A stretch of DNA of 64,000 bases from Ignatzschineria larvae DSM 13226 (GCF_038500265.1 NZ_CP150637.1:5001-69000), one strand, 5' to 3'. Positions 38,481-47,144 are shown, numbered from the stretch's first letter. The notes: generated by a model not told the origin, from the sequence alone. Numbers and translations are program-made.

Positions 38481-39392
38481 ATGATCAATTTAGCAGAGAT
38501 AGGAACAGAGCAGAGTAATCCAAGAACGGCAGAGATCGATCAGCTCTCTACCTTAGAGATGGTGCGACTCATTAATCGTGAAGATCAAGCTGTGATTGAT
38601 GCGGTTAATCGGGCAACCCCGCAGATTGCAGCGGCGATTGATCTGATTGTAGTAGCAATAAAACAGGGAGGGCGATTGATCTATATGGGTGCCGGTACTT
38701 CTGGGCGATTAGGGGTATTAGATGCCTCGGAATGTCTGCCTACTTTTGGCGTTGGTGAGGAAGCGGTGATCGGTATTATTGCCGGTGGAGATCGGGCGTT
38801 ACGTCATCCGGTGGAGAATGCTGAGGATAATTTTGAAGCTGGCAAGGCAGACTTAGAAGCGATTCATTGTAATGAGAAAGATGTTGTTTGTGTGATTGCC
38901 TCATCAGGGAGAACCCCTTATTGTCTGGGAGCTTTAGCCTATGCCAAGATAATAGGTGCCGGAAGTGTTGCCATTGCGTGTGTTGCCGGGAGTCAAATTG
39001 GCCAAAAGGCGGATATCGCCATTGAAGCCGTTGTCGGGGAAGAGGTCATTACCGGTTCTACCCGTATGAAATCGGGATCGGCGCAGAAGATGATCCTCAA
39101 TATGCTTTCCACAGGAACAATGATTCGTTTGGGCAAAGTATATGGGAATCAGATGGTTGATCTGCGTGCGACCAATGAAAAGTTAGTGGCAAGAGCTGAG
39201 CGGATTGTGATGCAAGTAACGGGATGTAGTTCGAGTGAAGCGAAAGCGCTTCTTCAAAAGAGCCAAGGCGCAGTCAAACCGGCGATAGTGATGGCTTTAT
39301 TAGCGACTTCTTATGAAAAAGCGCAGGCGCTATTAGCGCAGTATGATGGCCATATTCGGCAATTATTAGTGGCTGAAAGAGGAGATCGATAG
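38481..39392 (+). CDS. murQ: N-acetylmuramic acid 6-phosphate etherase
   Basis: SIS-domain lyase that removes D-lactate from MurNAc-6-phosphate to give GlcNAc-6-phosphate in cell-wall recycling. The 303 residues from ATG 38481 begin MINLAEIGTEQSNPRT, with the family signature TEQxNP. The SIS core shows GRLIYMGAGTSGRLGVLDASECLPTFG (read in parts) and EVITGSTRMKSGSAQKMILNMLSTG. A frame from 38448 adds 11 unmatched residues and has no binding site, while TGGAG lies nine bases before 38481. The stop abuts the anmK start. Confidence 0.94.
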   Translation: MINLAEIGTEQSNPRTAEIDQLSTLEMVRLINREDQAVIDAVNRATPQIAAAIDLIVVAIKQGGRLIYMGAGTSGRLGVLDASECLPTFGVGEEAVIGIIAGGDRALRHPVENAEDNFEAGKADLEAIHCNEKDVVCVIASSGRTPYCLGALAYAKIIGAGSVAIACVAGSQIGQKADIAIEAVVGEEVITGSTRMKSGSAQKMILNMLSTGTMIRLGKVYGNQMVDLRATNEKLVARAERIVMQVTGCSSSEAKALLQKSQGAVKPAIVMALLATSYEKAQALLAQYDGHIRQLLVAERGDR

Positions 39393-40655
39393 ATGTCACA
39401 ATCATTATTGCAATCTTTACCGCCCTCTCTACCACAATCGCTATTTGCTGTCGGGATTATGACCGGCACATCATTAGATGGTATCGATGTCGCATTAGTG
39501 AAATTAGAGGGAAGAGGGGCTGATGTAACGTGTCAGCTACTGCATTTTTATAGCCAACCTTTAGAGGATGATTTACGGTATAAAATTACGCAAGCGTGTG
39601 ATCTTGAGCAATCGAATGTGGCTTTGATTTGTACTCTTAATACCGAATTAGGATTACTGTATGCAGAAGCAGTAGAGGTATTGTTGCAGGAAGTAGTAAC
39701 GTTGCAACAGGAAGGTGCTCAACATTTGCAAGATTTTCCCGGAAGATTCGATTTTATCGCTTCTCATGGGCAGACTATCTATCATTTACCGCAATCACAA
39801 TCGGCAACTCATCAATTAACACCCTCTACTTTACAGATAGGGGATCCATCAATGTTAGCTTACCACTTTGCGACAGATGTCTATTTTAATTTTCGGATGA
39901 TGGATGTGGTCGCAGGCGGAGATGGCGCACCTTTGGTGCCGATGACAGAATGGCTCTTATATCGTAGTGCAACGGCAAATCGCTTGCTGCAAAATATCGG
40001 TGGGATTGGCAATGTGACAATTCTGCCGAAAGGTGCCGATATTGAGGATCTTTGGGCTTTTGATACGGGCCCCGGCAATATGATGATCAATGAAGCGATG
40101 GAGCGGCTCTATCAGAAAACCTATGATCATAATGGTGAGATTGCTCAGCAAGGAGAATTGATTGAACCTTTATGGCAGCAATTATGCCAACATCCCTATC
40201 TTGCAGAAAATCCCCCCAAATCCACAGGGAGAGAACAATTCGGCGCACGCTTCACGCAATCATTATTACAGCAGTATTTATCCCCTCAAAATTGTGCTTA
40301 TTCGCCGGCGGATATTATTCATACCTTGACAAGATTTACGGCATTTTCGATTGCCGAGAGCTACCGGCGATATGTATTTCCTTCCATAGATATTAATGAA
40401 GTGATTGTCGGAGGGGGAGGTGCTTATAATAGTGCTTTGTTGCGTTATTTACAGGCTGAATTGCCAGATCAGCGGATATTAACAGGAGAGAATTTAGGGC
40501 TCTCAAGCGATGCGAAAGAGGCGATAGCCTTTGCACTTTTAGGTTATTTAACAAGAGAAAGGCTTGCGGGCAATGTTCCACGTGCAACCGGCGCAAGGGA
40601 AGCGCTTGTCCTCGGGCAAATATGCCCGAATCCTTTCCCGAAGAGAGAAGAATAG
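39393..40655 (+). CDS. anmK: Anhydro-N-acetylmuramic acid kinase
   Basis: Phosphorylates and opens 1,6-anhydro-MurNAc to MurNAc-6-phosphate, the substrate of MurQ next door. The ASKHA-type phosphate loop is GIMTGTSLDGIDVALV (about 21-36), followed by FIASHGQTIYH, NIGGIGNVTILP, FDTGPGNMMIN and VIVGGGGAYNSALL. At 420 residues it is longer than E. coli AnmK (369), through an N-terminal Ser/Leu/Gln stretch and a Gln-rich loop at about 100-150. Translation starts on the base after the murQ stop, so the pair is a tight operon. Confidence 0.94.
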   Translation: MSQSLLQSLPPSLPQSLFAVGIMTGTSLDGIDVALVKLEGRGADVTCQLLHFYSQPLEDDLRYKITQACDLEQSNVALICTLNTELGLLYAEAVEVLLQEVVTLQQEGAQHLQDFPGRFDFIASHGQTIYHLPQSQSATHQLTPSTLQIGDPSMLAYHFATDVYFNFRMMDVVAGGDGAPLVPMTEWLLYRSATANRLLQNIGGIGNVTILPKGADIEDLWAFDTGPGNMMINEAMERLYQKTYDHNGEIAQQGELIEPLWQQLCQHPYLAENPPKSTGREQFGARFTQSLLQQYLSPQNCAYSPADIIHTLTRFTAFSIAESYRRYVFPSIDINEVIVGGGGAYNSALLRYLQAELPDQRILTGENLGLSSDAKEAIAFALLGYLTRERLAGNVPRATGAREALVLGQICPNPFPKREE

Positions 40656-40867
40656 TGGTAAAATATCGAGAATTAGCAGCTCTATTTTTGAGTGAAATCA
40701 AAGCAATAACGATCGTTAATAATGATTGTAATGTGATTTATTAAACATATCATCATTACGGGGAATTATTGATGCATTGAGTTTAAAATTGATGCTTTAG
40801 ATAGGTTAGTAATATCTAGTTATATTTATGTTGTAGCATTGGCTACTGAAATTTGAGGAGGTTTGTT

Positions 40868-41785
40868 ATGTCTACTGCGACCGCGCAGAGGTCTGTCGAA
40901 ACAGCACCTATTTTAGAATTAGGGATTACTGAATGGCGTGCAGAAGAGTGTGATCATGATAATATTGCGAGCCATTTAGAGAAGGGGGATGTACTCTATT
41001 TCCCGTCACTACCTTTTGCTTTAACGCCGGAAGAATCCGCGCTGCTTGACCCCAAATATGTCAGCCCTAAGCGCAAAAATATTATGTACCAAGCGGATCA
41101 AGATGAGATTCGAGGAACAGCGGATGATGTGACTGAGGCACAGAAGCAGGTGCTCAAAGGCTTATTGAAACGGTATGCTGAAGCGAGTTATCGACTCATT
41201 ACCGATATTATTCCTGAGTATAAGGATAAACTGCATAGCCCGATGAATACGCTTCGTCTAAATGCAATTGATGAATGGAGTGATAGTCATTCATTTCGTA
41301 AAGATGATCGACGGTTACACGTTGATGCTTTTCCATCACGCCCGCTTCATGGGAAACGTATTATTCGGATTTTTACCAATATTAATCCGAATGGCATTCC
41401 TCGGAAATGGCGCGTTGGAGAAGCCTTTCCGGATCTTGCGAAGCGTTTATTGCCGAAAATTAAGCCTTACTCTAAATTAGGCGCAACCCTTTTAGACACG
41501 CTACAGATTACCAAAAGTAAGCGTACCCATTATGATCATATTATGTTGCAGTTCCATGACATTATGAAAGAAGATCAAGAGTACCAAGATCGGGGGATTC
41601 AATGGGAAGTGAATTTTATGCCGGGCTCAACCTGGGTCTGTTTTTCGGATCAAACGCCCCATGCGGCGATGAGTGGGCAATTTATGCTAGAGCAGACTTT
41701 CCAATTAGATGTGGAAGATATGGTGGATAGTTCACAATCTCCACTTAAAGTTTTAGAAGGATTAGTAGGTAAACCATTACTATAA
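40868..41785 (+). CDS. kdoO: Kdo hydroxylase family protein (Fe(II)/2-oxoglutarate dioxygenase)
   Basis: 305-residue cytosolic-type protein resembling KdoO, which hydroxylates the 3-position of Kdo in the lipid A-Kdo core to yield Ko. The iron facial triad fits His151-x-Asp153 (LHVDAFPSRP) with a distal His265 (QTPHAAMSGQF). Family blocks include VLYFPSLPFALTPEE, SPKRKNIMY and IRIFTNINPNGIPRKWRVGE. The start at 40868 is set by GAGGAGG just upstream; a longer TTG-start frame overlaps that site. The assignment is by remembered similarity; the substrate is inferred. Confidence 0.82.
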   Translation: MSTATAQRSVETAPILELGITEWRAEECDHDNIASHLEKGDVLYFPSLPFALTPEESALLDPKYVSPKRKNIMYQADQDEIRGTADDVTEAQKQVLKGLLKRYAEASYRLITDIIPEYKDKLHSPMNTLRLNAIDEWSDSHSFRKDDRRLHVDAFPSRPLHGKRIIRIFTNINPNGIPRKWRVGEAFPDLAKRLLPKIKPYSKLGATLLDTLQITKSKRTHYDHIMLQFHDIMKEDQEYQDRGIQWEVNFMPGSTWVCFSDQTPHAAMSGQFMLEQTFQLDVEDMVDSSQSPLKVLEGLVGKPLL

Positions 41786-41846
41786 TCCGCATATTAATCG
41801 AGGATTGTTAGTGAGATGATTTACGCAAACATCATCCCATGTCGAC

Positions 41847-41882
41847 AAAAATGCTGATATCATATTGATCAGCATTTTTTTA
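41847..41882 (+). terminator. kdoO terminator
   Basis: Stem AAAAATGCTGAT / ATCAGCATTTTT with a short loop and extra T, 62 bases after the stop. Confidence 0.88.
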
Positions 41883-41942
41883 TGGCGCTTATTTGGGGAA
41901 AATAGCGACTATTTTGAATAGATAATAAGAGGGGAAAAGTAG

Positions 41943-42638
41943 ATGTATGAAGCGGCGATGCTCTTAATCTCATTAGCGGGGATTCACTTTATGGCGCTTG
42001 TTACGCCGGGACCCGATTTCTTTTTGGTGACACAGGTCGCAGTGAGCCATTCTCGGCGAGAGGCGATGATGACAGTGATGGGGATTACCCTTGGTGTTGC
42101 GATTTGGGCGGTTGTCGCGCTTCTTGGTCTACATGTATTGGTAGAGAGGCTTCCTTGGATCCAAGCAGTACTCTTCTTAGCCGGTGGTTGTTATTTGATT
42201 TATCTCGGTATTTTACTCTTGAAGAGTAGCTATCAACAGCTCAAAAGTCGTAAAGTGCAGATTGAGGATATGTTAGAAAATCCACTTACGGATGATCAAT
42301 TAGTGGAACTAGGACCAAAGAAAATGAGTGGTCGCACGCTCTTTTTAAAAGGACTTTTTACGAATCTCTCAAACCCCAAATCCTTAATCTATTTCGGGAG
42401 TGTTTTTGTGATCTTTATCGGCGGTAATATCTCTACAGTCTTGCGGGCGGAGATCTTTACTTTAGTGATCGTAGAGACTTTTCTTTGGTTTTTAGTGGTG
42501 GTGATTTTATTCTCTCTTCCACAGATGAAAGCACTCTATCAAAAGGCCGGCGCTTATATTGATGGAATTGCTGGGATCTTCTTTGTCGGATTTGGCGGCG
42601 GATTACTCTATCAAGCGGCAGTGCAGTTATTAGGATGA
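41943..42638 (+). CDS. LysE/RhtB family amino acid exporter
   Basis: 231-residue inner membrane protein with six predicted helices. The N-terminal family signature is FMALVTPGPDFFLVTQVAVSHSRREAM, and LFLKGLFTNLSNPKSLIYFGSVF is the second conserved block. A charged loop of about 40 residues (LLKSSYQQLKSRKVQIEDMLENPL..LGPKKMSG) lies between helices three and four. The exported substrate (an amino acid or derivative) cannot be told from sequence. Monogenic, with its own terminator. Confidence 0.9.
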   Translation: MYEAAMLLISLAGIHFMALVTPGPDFFLVTQVAVSHSRREAMMTVMGITLGVAIWAVVALLGLHVLVERLPWIQAVLFLAGGCYLIYLGILLLKSSYQQLKSRKVQIEDMLENPLTDDQLVELGPKKMSGRTLFLKGLFTNLSNPKSLIYFGSVFVIFIGGNISTVLRAEIFTLVIVETFLWFLVVVILFSLPQMKALYQKAGAYIDGIAGIFFVGFGGGLLYQAAVQLLG

Positions 42639-42693
42639 TTCTTGAACTGTTAATTACCCATTTGGGATAAGTATTTGTAGAAATTGGGGAGAA

Positions 42694-42728
42694 GCTTGGG
42701 ATAGATTGCTGATATCCCAAGTTTTTTT
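42694..42728 (+). terminator. Terminator after the LysE-type exporter
   Basis: Stem CTTGGGATA / TATCCCAAG with loop about GATTGCTGA, followed by seven T. Confidence 0.85.
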
Positions 42729-42913
42729 AGAGCGTTATTACCCGTTTTTATTGTGATAGATAGTTATAACTTTGCCATGCGCAGAGTTATCCCGATAGTT
42801 ATCCAAAGAAATTGTGCATAACTGTGGAGAGTATTGTTGATTGTAGGGTTATGCAAAGAGATAAAAATTATAGGATGAACCACAGGTCTAACCATAGGGC
42901 AAACAAATCAATA

Positions 42914-43040
42914 TAGTAATGTCGGTTCAAAATAAGCTTATTTAAGTGCCGGCGCATCGGCTGTAATAAGTAAGGAAGCCATTCTATCCGGCATCTTGCA
43001 AGTGTTGTTTAAAATCATTTTTCTTAACCCAAATTTACTA
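42914..43040 (-). repeat. MITE-like element, copy D (short subtype, 127 bp)
   Basis: Exactly the same length as copy C and nearly the same sequence: TAGTAATGTCGGTTCA at the left, ATGCCGG-type sub-palindrome (here GTGCCGG..CCGGCAT) in the middle, and AAATTTACTA at the right. TA flanks it on both sides (42912-42913 and 43041-43042). Between the convergent LysE and YehR genes. Confidence 0.88.
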
Positions 43041-43042
43041 TA

Positions 43043-43077
43043 TAAAAAAACCGCAGACATTTAATCTACGGTTTAAT
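43043..43077 (-). terminator. Terminator of the YehR-like gene
   Basis: On the minus strand, stem AAACCGTAGA / TCTGCGGTTT (one mismatch) followed by seven T. Confidence 0.82.
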
Positions 43078-43107
43078 GTTTAGATTCTATTTTTAAAAAT
43101 CAGAGAT

Positions 43108-43638
43108 CTATTTCACTTTTTTGAAACCGGCGGTTTCAAGTAATTGACCTGTTGCTGAGTAGCTCACGCCTTCATTTGGGTCGCCATTAAAGGCCGAACC
43201 TGGAAGTTCTGCTAATTCAGCAAGATCCGCTTTGGTTAAATCAATAATGATGGTTTCATGGGCATCTTTATCGCCATAAGTCATATTGTAAGTAATGCCT
43301 TTGATTGCAGCGTAATCAATATTATTAGTTACTTCAGAAAGAATTTTTTCAGCTTCAGCGGCATTTGATGCACCAATCGCATCATAAGCGATAATGCTAT
43401 CGGTTTCTTGACGAGTGATTTTGTCATCTTTCCCTACGAGGGTAATGCGAACAGTGACTCCCGGCTGTTCAAGCTCATAAGTAGATGTCACTTCCTCTTG
43501 GGGAACTGCCTTCGCTGTTTCTACAGCAGGTGTTGTGTTTGTTGTTTCATTCTGAGTAGTCTCTTTAGCATCATCAGAACATGCAACAAGAAGGGATGCA
43601 AAGATGATACCAAGGCCGAGTTTATATAACTTTTTCAT
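43108..43638 (-). CDS. YehR-like lipoprotein (DUF1307)
   Basis: 176-residue lipoprotein. The signal ends in the lipobox LLVACSDD, giving acylated Cys20. A Thr/Glu/Asn-rich linker (about 21-50) leads into the DUF1307 domain, with VTVRITLVGKDDKITRQETDS, IKGITYNMTYGDKDAHETIIIDLTKADL and the GVSYSATGQLLETAGFKKVK end. Homologues are abundant in Firmicutes and some Enterobacteria; function is unknown. Start is set by AAGG shortly before the ATG. Monogenic. Confidence 0.8.
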   Translation of the reverse strand: MKKLYKLGLGIIFASLLVACSDDAKETTQNETTNTTPAVETAKAVPQEEVTSTYELEQPGVTVRITLVGKDDKITRQETDSIIAYDAIGASNAAEAEKILSEVTNNIDYAAIKGITYNMTYGDKDAHETIIIDLTKADLAELAELPGSAFNGDPNEGVSYSATGQLLETAGFKKVK

Positions 43639-43865
43639 TATTGATAACCTTTTGTAAATATTATTGAGTTAAATGCATGAATCGACAGTAGTCGACAATA
43701 TTAATATTTTATAGCACTCGATCAACTAATGCTATGGATTTTGCAGAATAATCTAAGCGTGAAGGAATGTTATTTTGGTAACATATTGAGGATTAATAAT
43801 TTCTTGAATTATCACGTAATTTTTATCTGCTATTTTTGAAGTATTAGATAGCATTCTTAACTAAT

Positions 43866-43901
43866 TTCGTATTATTCGTATTATTCGTATTATTCGTATT
43901 A
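43866..43901 (+). repeat. 9-bp tandem repeat (x4) in the mnmC-like promoter region
   Basis: Four perfect copies of TTCGTATTA. A -10-like TATGAT lies at 43914-43919, so the array occupies the place where the -35 and spacer would be. It ends 30 bases before the start codon of the next gene. Copy-number change could alter promoter geometry. Confidence 0.9.
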
Positions 43902-43931
43902 TAACTTATTGAATATGATAGGGAGATAAAA

Positions 43932-45290
43932 ATGCAGCAGCCATGGTTAAGGTTTCCAGTGATCGATTTAGATAGTTTAGTCTATCATCATTATCCTTTA
44001 GCTGCTGATGTGATCGTTATCGGTGCCGGAATTGCCGGTGCAAGTGTAGCGTATCATTTTGCACAAGCAGGATTAAAGGTATGGGTATTAGATAAAGCTG
44101 CCACTCCTGCAACTGCAGGATCAGGCAATCGGCAAGGAATGCTCTATGTGAAGCTCTCACCTCATACGGCACTAGAGAATGAATTAGCCCTTGCAGGGTT
44201 TCAATATACTTTACAATTATTGAAACAATTGACGGCCCAAGGATTATTAATAAAGGGAAAAGATTGGGATGATTGTGGCTTATTGCAATTATCTTATGCG
44301 AGTAAAAAGCCGGAATATCAAACGATCTTAGCTGAGCAATATCCTGAAACCATGCAACTTGTAGATTCTCAAACTGCAAGTGAATTAGCCGGCATTTCGC
44401 TTCATTCTGGCGGGATTCTATTCCCTAAATCGGGTTGGGTTGTCCCTCAAGCCTTCACGAAAGCGCTATTACAACATTCGAATATTACCTTTCTGCCAAA
44501 TCAGGCAGTATTTGATGTGCAATCAGTTGCTGAGGATCCCGATCTTCCTTTATGGAGGGTGAAAACAGCAGAGCAGAGTTATCAGAGTAAAATAGTGGTG
44601 CTTGCGATGGCGAGTGATGTTTGTAAATTAAAAGTATGTGAAAATCTTCCTGTTATATCGGCACGTGGGCAGACAACCTCTCTGAAGCAGGCAAATCCTT
44701 TGAAGATGGTGGTGAGTGGGAAAGGCTATATTGCCCCATCTATTGAACAAAATGGTCATTATTGGACAACCTTTGGGGCCACTTTTGAACATCATGGGGA
44801 AGTTTCAGCGCCAACGGAGCGGGAGCATCGAGAAAATATCGCCATGCTTGAGCAGAATTCGGAACAATTAGCAGAAGATTTAGAATTAAGTGCAAGGATG
44901 CCGAAATTGCCGGGCACGTTAGAGGGAAGAGTAGCGCTTAGAGCAAGTGCACCAGGATCTCTACCTATTGTCGGCCCTATTGCGCAATACGATGAATTTA
45001 TGACGCGCTTTGCATCCATTCGGTTAGATGCAAAGCGTATTCCTGATGCTAAAGTGCCTTGGGAACAAGGGCTCTACTTATCAACTGCACATGGCGCAAG
45101 GGGGATGATTACTGCCCCCCTATCCGGTAAAATGTTGATCAATATGTTGCGGGCAGGGGAATATATTGAGGAGGATATTAATGAGAACCCTTCCCCCCGA
45201 CTCACCGAAGCCATGTATAGAGTCTTGCACCCCAACCGTTTTTATTACCAGCAGCTACGTTCTGGAAAATCTCCTGGCGAATTTGGTTAG
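43932..45290 (+). CDS. mnmC: MnmC-type FAD-dependent cmnm5(s2)U34 oxidoreductase, stand-alone
   Basis: 452 residues equivalent to only the C-terminal oxidoreductase half of E. coli MnmC (668), which converts cmnm5(s2)U34 of tRNA to nm5(s2)U34. The FAD Rossmann motif GAGIAG is at 31-36. Then come NRQGMLYVKLSPH, ISARGQTTSL, YWTTFGATFEHH, RASAPGSLPIVGP, LYLSTAHGARGMITAPLSG and LTEAMYRVLHPNRFYYQQLRSGK, all of MnmC type. No methyltransferase domain precedes it; the sequence upstream is non-coding. The last 89 bases overlap a convergent PhnD-like gene on the other strand. GGGAG lies six bases before the start. Confidence 0.85.
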   Translation: MQQPWLRFPVIDLDSLVYHHYPLAADVIVIGAGIAGASVAYHFAQAGLKVWVLDKAATPATAGSGNRQGMLYVKLSPHTALENELALAGFQYTLQLLKQLTAQGLLIKGKDWDDCGLLQLSYASKKPEYQTILAEQYPETMQLVDSQTASELAGISLHSGGILFPKSGWVVPQAFTKALLQHSNITFLPNQAVFDVQSVAEDPDLPLWRVKTAEQSYQSKIVVLAMASDVCKLKVCENLPVISARGQTTSLKQANPLKMVVSGKGYIAPSIEQNGHYWTTFGATFEHHGEVSAPTEREHRENIAMLEQNSEQLAEDLELSARMPKLPGTLEGRVALRASAPGSLPIVGPIAQYDEFMTRFASIRLDAKRIPDAKVPWEQGLYLSTAHGARGMITAPLSGKMLINMLRAGEYIEEDINENPSPRLTEAMYRVLHPNRFYYQQLRSGKSPGEFG

Positions 45291-46221
45291 CTTCTTCGAG
45301 TAACATCCGAATATAAGCCCAATCTTTTTGGTAATTAATGGGGACAAAGCGATCAGCGCCCAATAATTCATGCTGCATACTCCCTGAAAAACGGTAATCA
45401 AAAATACATTGCTGTAGTTTTTCTCGAAACTCAGGGGCTAATTTATGAGAGTAAGTAATGGCCGCCGCAGGGAAAGGTTCGCTTTGATAGATGATACGAA
45501 ATTCGCCTTCTTTAATGCGTTGTTGTCCGATCATTCTTTCATAAACCTCAGCTGAGATAACCGCTGCATCGTAATCTCCTGATTTTACGCCTACAATGGA
45601 GAGATCATGTTTACCTGAAAAGATCACCTCATAATCAACGCCGGGAATGATGCCTTCTTGAGGAAATAGTGCTAAAGCACCTAAGTGCCCAGAGTTAGAG
45701 ACGGCATCTGTGTGTGCTACGCGTTTACCTTTCAGGTCTGTGAGTTTTTGATAAGGGCTATCGCTACGAGCAATGACAATCAGGCCGGAATAAGCAATGC
45801 CTTGTTGATTGCCTTTGGCCGCAAAGGGAACTGCTCCTGCGCGATTCACTGCGGCAACGGTGCTACCTGAAGAGAACCCAGCAACATGCAACCGACCAGC
45901 GCGCATCGCTTCAATCTCGGCCTCATTACTCTGCATTTGATAATAAATCACTTTTGAGTCAAGGCAATTTGCCAAATGATCTGTAAATCTTGTTATATAT
46001 TTTGAGTAGGGAGAGAGATCCTCAAAAGGCGAAAATGAGACGATCAACGTTTGAGGTGTAATCATTTGTTCAGGATCTGTAGGAAGATCGGCAATCAAAT
46101 CGTAATCGTTGTCACAATAGGGCTCTTCGAGCATTCCTCGATGATTACATTCGGCACTAAAAGCGACTAACATATTGAAAAATATCGCTATAATGGTAAC
46201 AATGAAACGTAGCCTATTCAT
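45202..46221 (-). CDS. PhnD-like phosphate/phosphonate-type substrate-binding protein, orphan
   Basis: 339-residue periplasmic binding protein from ATG 46221, chosen for GAGGG upstream and for a standard signal peptide (MNRLRFIVTIIAIFFNMLVAFSA). It has the PhnD-family pattern: LIVSFSPFEDLSPYSKYITRFTDHLANCL, RAGRLHVAGFSSGSTVAAVNRAGAVPFA, LKGKRVAHTDAVSNSGHLGALAL, IFSGKHDLSIVGVKSGDYDAAVI. No ABC permease or ATPase gene is near, so the transporter partner is elsewhere or the protein acts otherwise. The C-terminal 29 residues are encoded antisense to the conserved end of mnmC. Confidence 0.85.
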   Translation of the reverse strand: MNRLRFIVTIIAIFFNMLVAFSAECNHRGMLEEPYCDNDYDLIADLPTDPEQMITPQTLIVSFSPFEDLSPYSKYITRFTDHLANCLDSKVIYYQMQSNEAEIEAMRAGRLHVAGFSSGSTVAAVNRAGAVPFAAKGNQQGIAYSGLIVIARSDSPYQKLTDLKGKRVAHTDAVSNSGHLGALALFPQEGIIPGVDYEVIFSGKHDLSIVGVKSGDYDAAVISAEVYERMIGQQRIKEGEFRIIYQSEPFPAAAITYSHKLAPEFREKLQQCIFDYRFSGSMQHELLGADRFVPINYQKDWAYIRMLLEEANQIRQEIFQNVAAGNKNGWGARLYTWLR

Positions 46222-46323
46222 TGTGAATCCCTCATAAGTAGCTATGAAAATGTTCAAAATTTCTTAAATAATAATATTTTTTAACATTTATAGCAATATT
46301 TTTCACTTATTTTACAAATGTTA

Positions 46324-47007
46324 TCATCTGCTCATGCGATAAGCGATAAATTGTTCTTCATCATCAAGGTATTGCATATAGGGGTTAGCTATTATCTGAT
46401 GTGCTAATGTGTCAGTTGCATTAGGCCCATAGGCATGACCTGTACGAAGAGTCACATGGGGCGGCACTTCTGCTTTAATTCTATTGAGTGAATAAAAGAG
46501 TGCGCTTGGATCGGATCCTGGTAAATCAGCACGGCCTGAGCCATTAATAAAGAGCGTATCGCCGGTAATAAGGTCATCACTTAAAAGAAAACAGATAGAG
46601 CCGCTGCTATGTCCAGGAGTCAAAAGTACTTTTACTTTCTCACCGGCAAAGTCTAGCGTATCATTATCGAAAATAGGAATTACATCATCTGGTAACTCTC
46701 GAAATGCTGGTGGAAGATCGCCTTTCGGAAATGAATTGATATAATCAATTTCTACATTAGATGCATAGACAGGAACAGGAAAATACTCTCTTAATGCTTT
46801 GACTGCGCTCACATGATCATGATGACCATGTGTTAGCCAAATCGCCACAGGCTTGAGGTTGAGTTTTTGTAAACGATCAATAAAGTATTGCTCATCCCAA
46901 GCGGGATCGATAATGATCGCTTCACCGGTTTCCATATCTTCAATAATATGACTAAAATTTTCATAACGCTCATAAACTTCGGAATGAATACGATATCGGG
47001 GTGCCAT
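46324..47007 (-). CDS. MBL-fold metallo-hydrolase (GloB/persulfide dioxygenase-like)
   Basis: 227 residues. The metal motif HxHxDH is HGHHDH at residues 60-65, followed by TPGHSSGSICF and GDTLFINGSGRADLPGSDP, a block shared by glyoxalase II-like and ETHE1-like enzymes, and TGHAYGPNAT near the end. It lacks the C-terminal substrate-binding helical domain of true GloB. GGAG lies seven bases before the start. Downstream of a SafE-like gene but 500 bases away, so probably independent. A thioester or persulfide hydrolase role is inferred only. Confidence 0.82.
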   Translation of the reverse strand: MAPRYRIHSEVYERYENFSHIIEDMETGEAIIIDPAWDEQYFIDRLQKLNLKPVAIWLTHGHHDHVSAVKALREYFPVPVYASNVEIDYINSFPKGDLPPAFRELPDDVIPIFDNDTLDFAGEKVKVLLTPGHSSGSICFLLSDDLITGDTLFINGSGRADLPGSDPSALFYSLNRIKAEVPPHVTLRTGHAYGPNATDTLAHQIIANPYMQYLDDEEQFIAYRMSR

Positions 47008-47144
47008 AGAGATCTCCTAAATATTGATGATCGAGCCATTGTGGCTGCAAAAGTAGTATTTATCTTCCTAATCTCTTCAATATAACATATTGATCTATGT
47101 TATTCGCTTGACGTAGTTGTTTCATCGCCTATTAGATAATCGAG

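Noticed and set aside
42730-42860. Chromosomal origin (oriC) because of DnaA-like boxes
   Set aside because: No dnaA, dnaN, gidA or parA genes nearby, no clear 13-mer unwinding array, and only one perfect box.
43866-43901. The 9-bp array as a CRISPR or iteron origin
   Set aside because: No spacers, unit too short for CRISPR, and no replication gene nearby.
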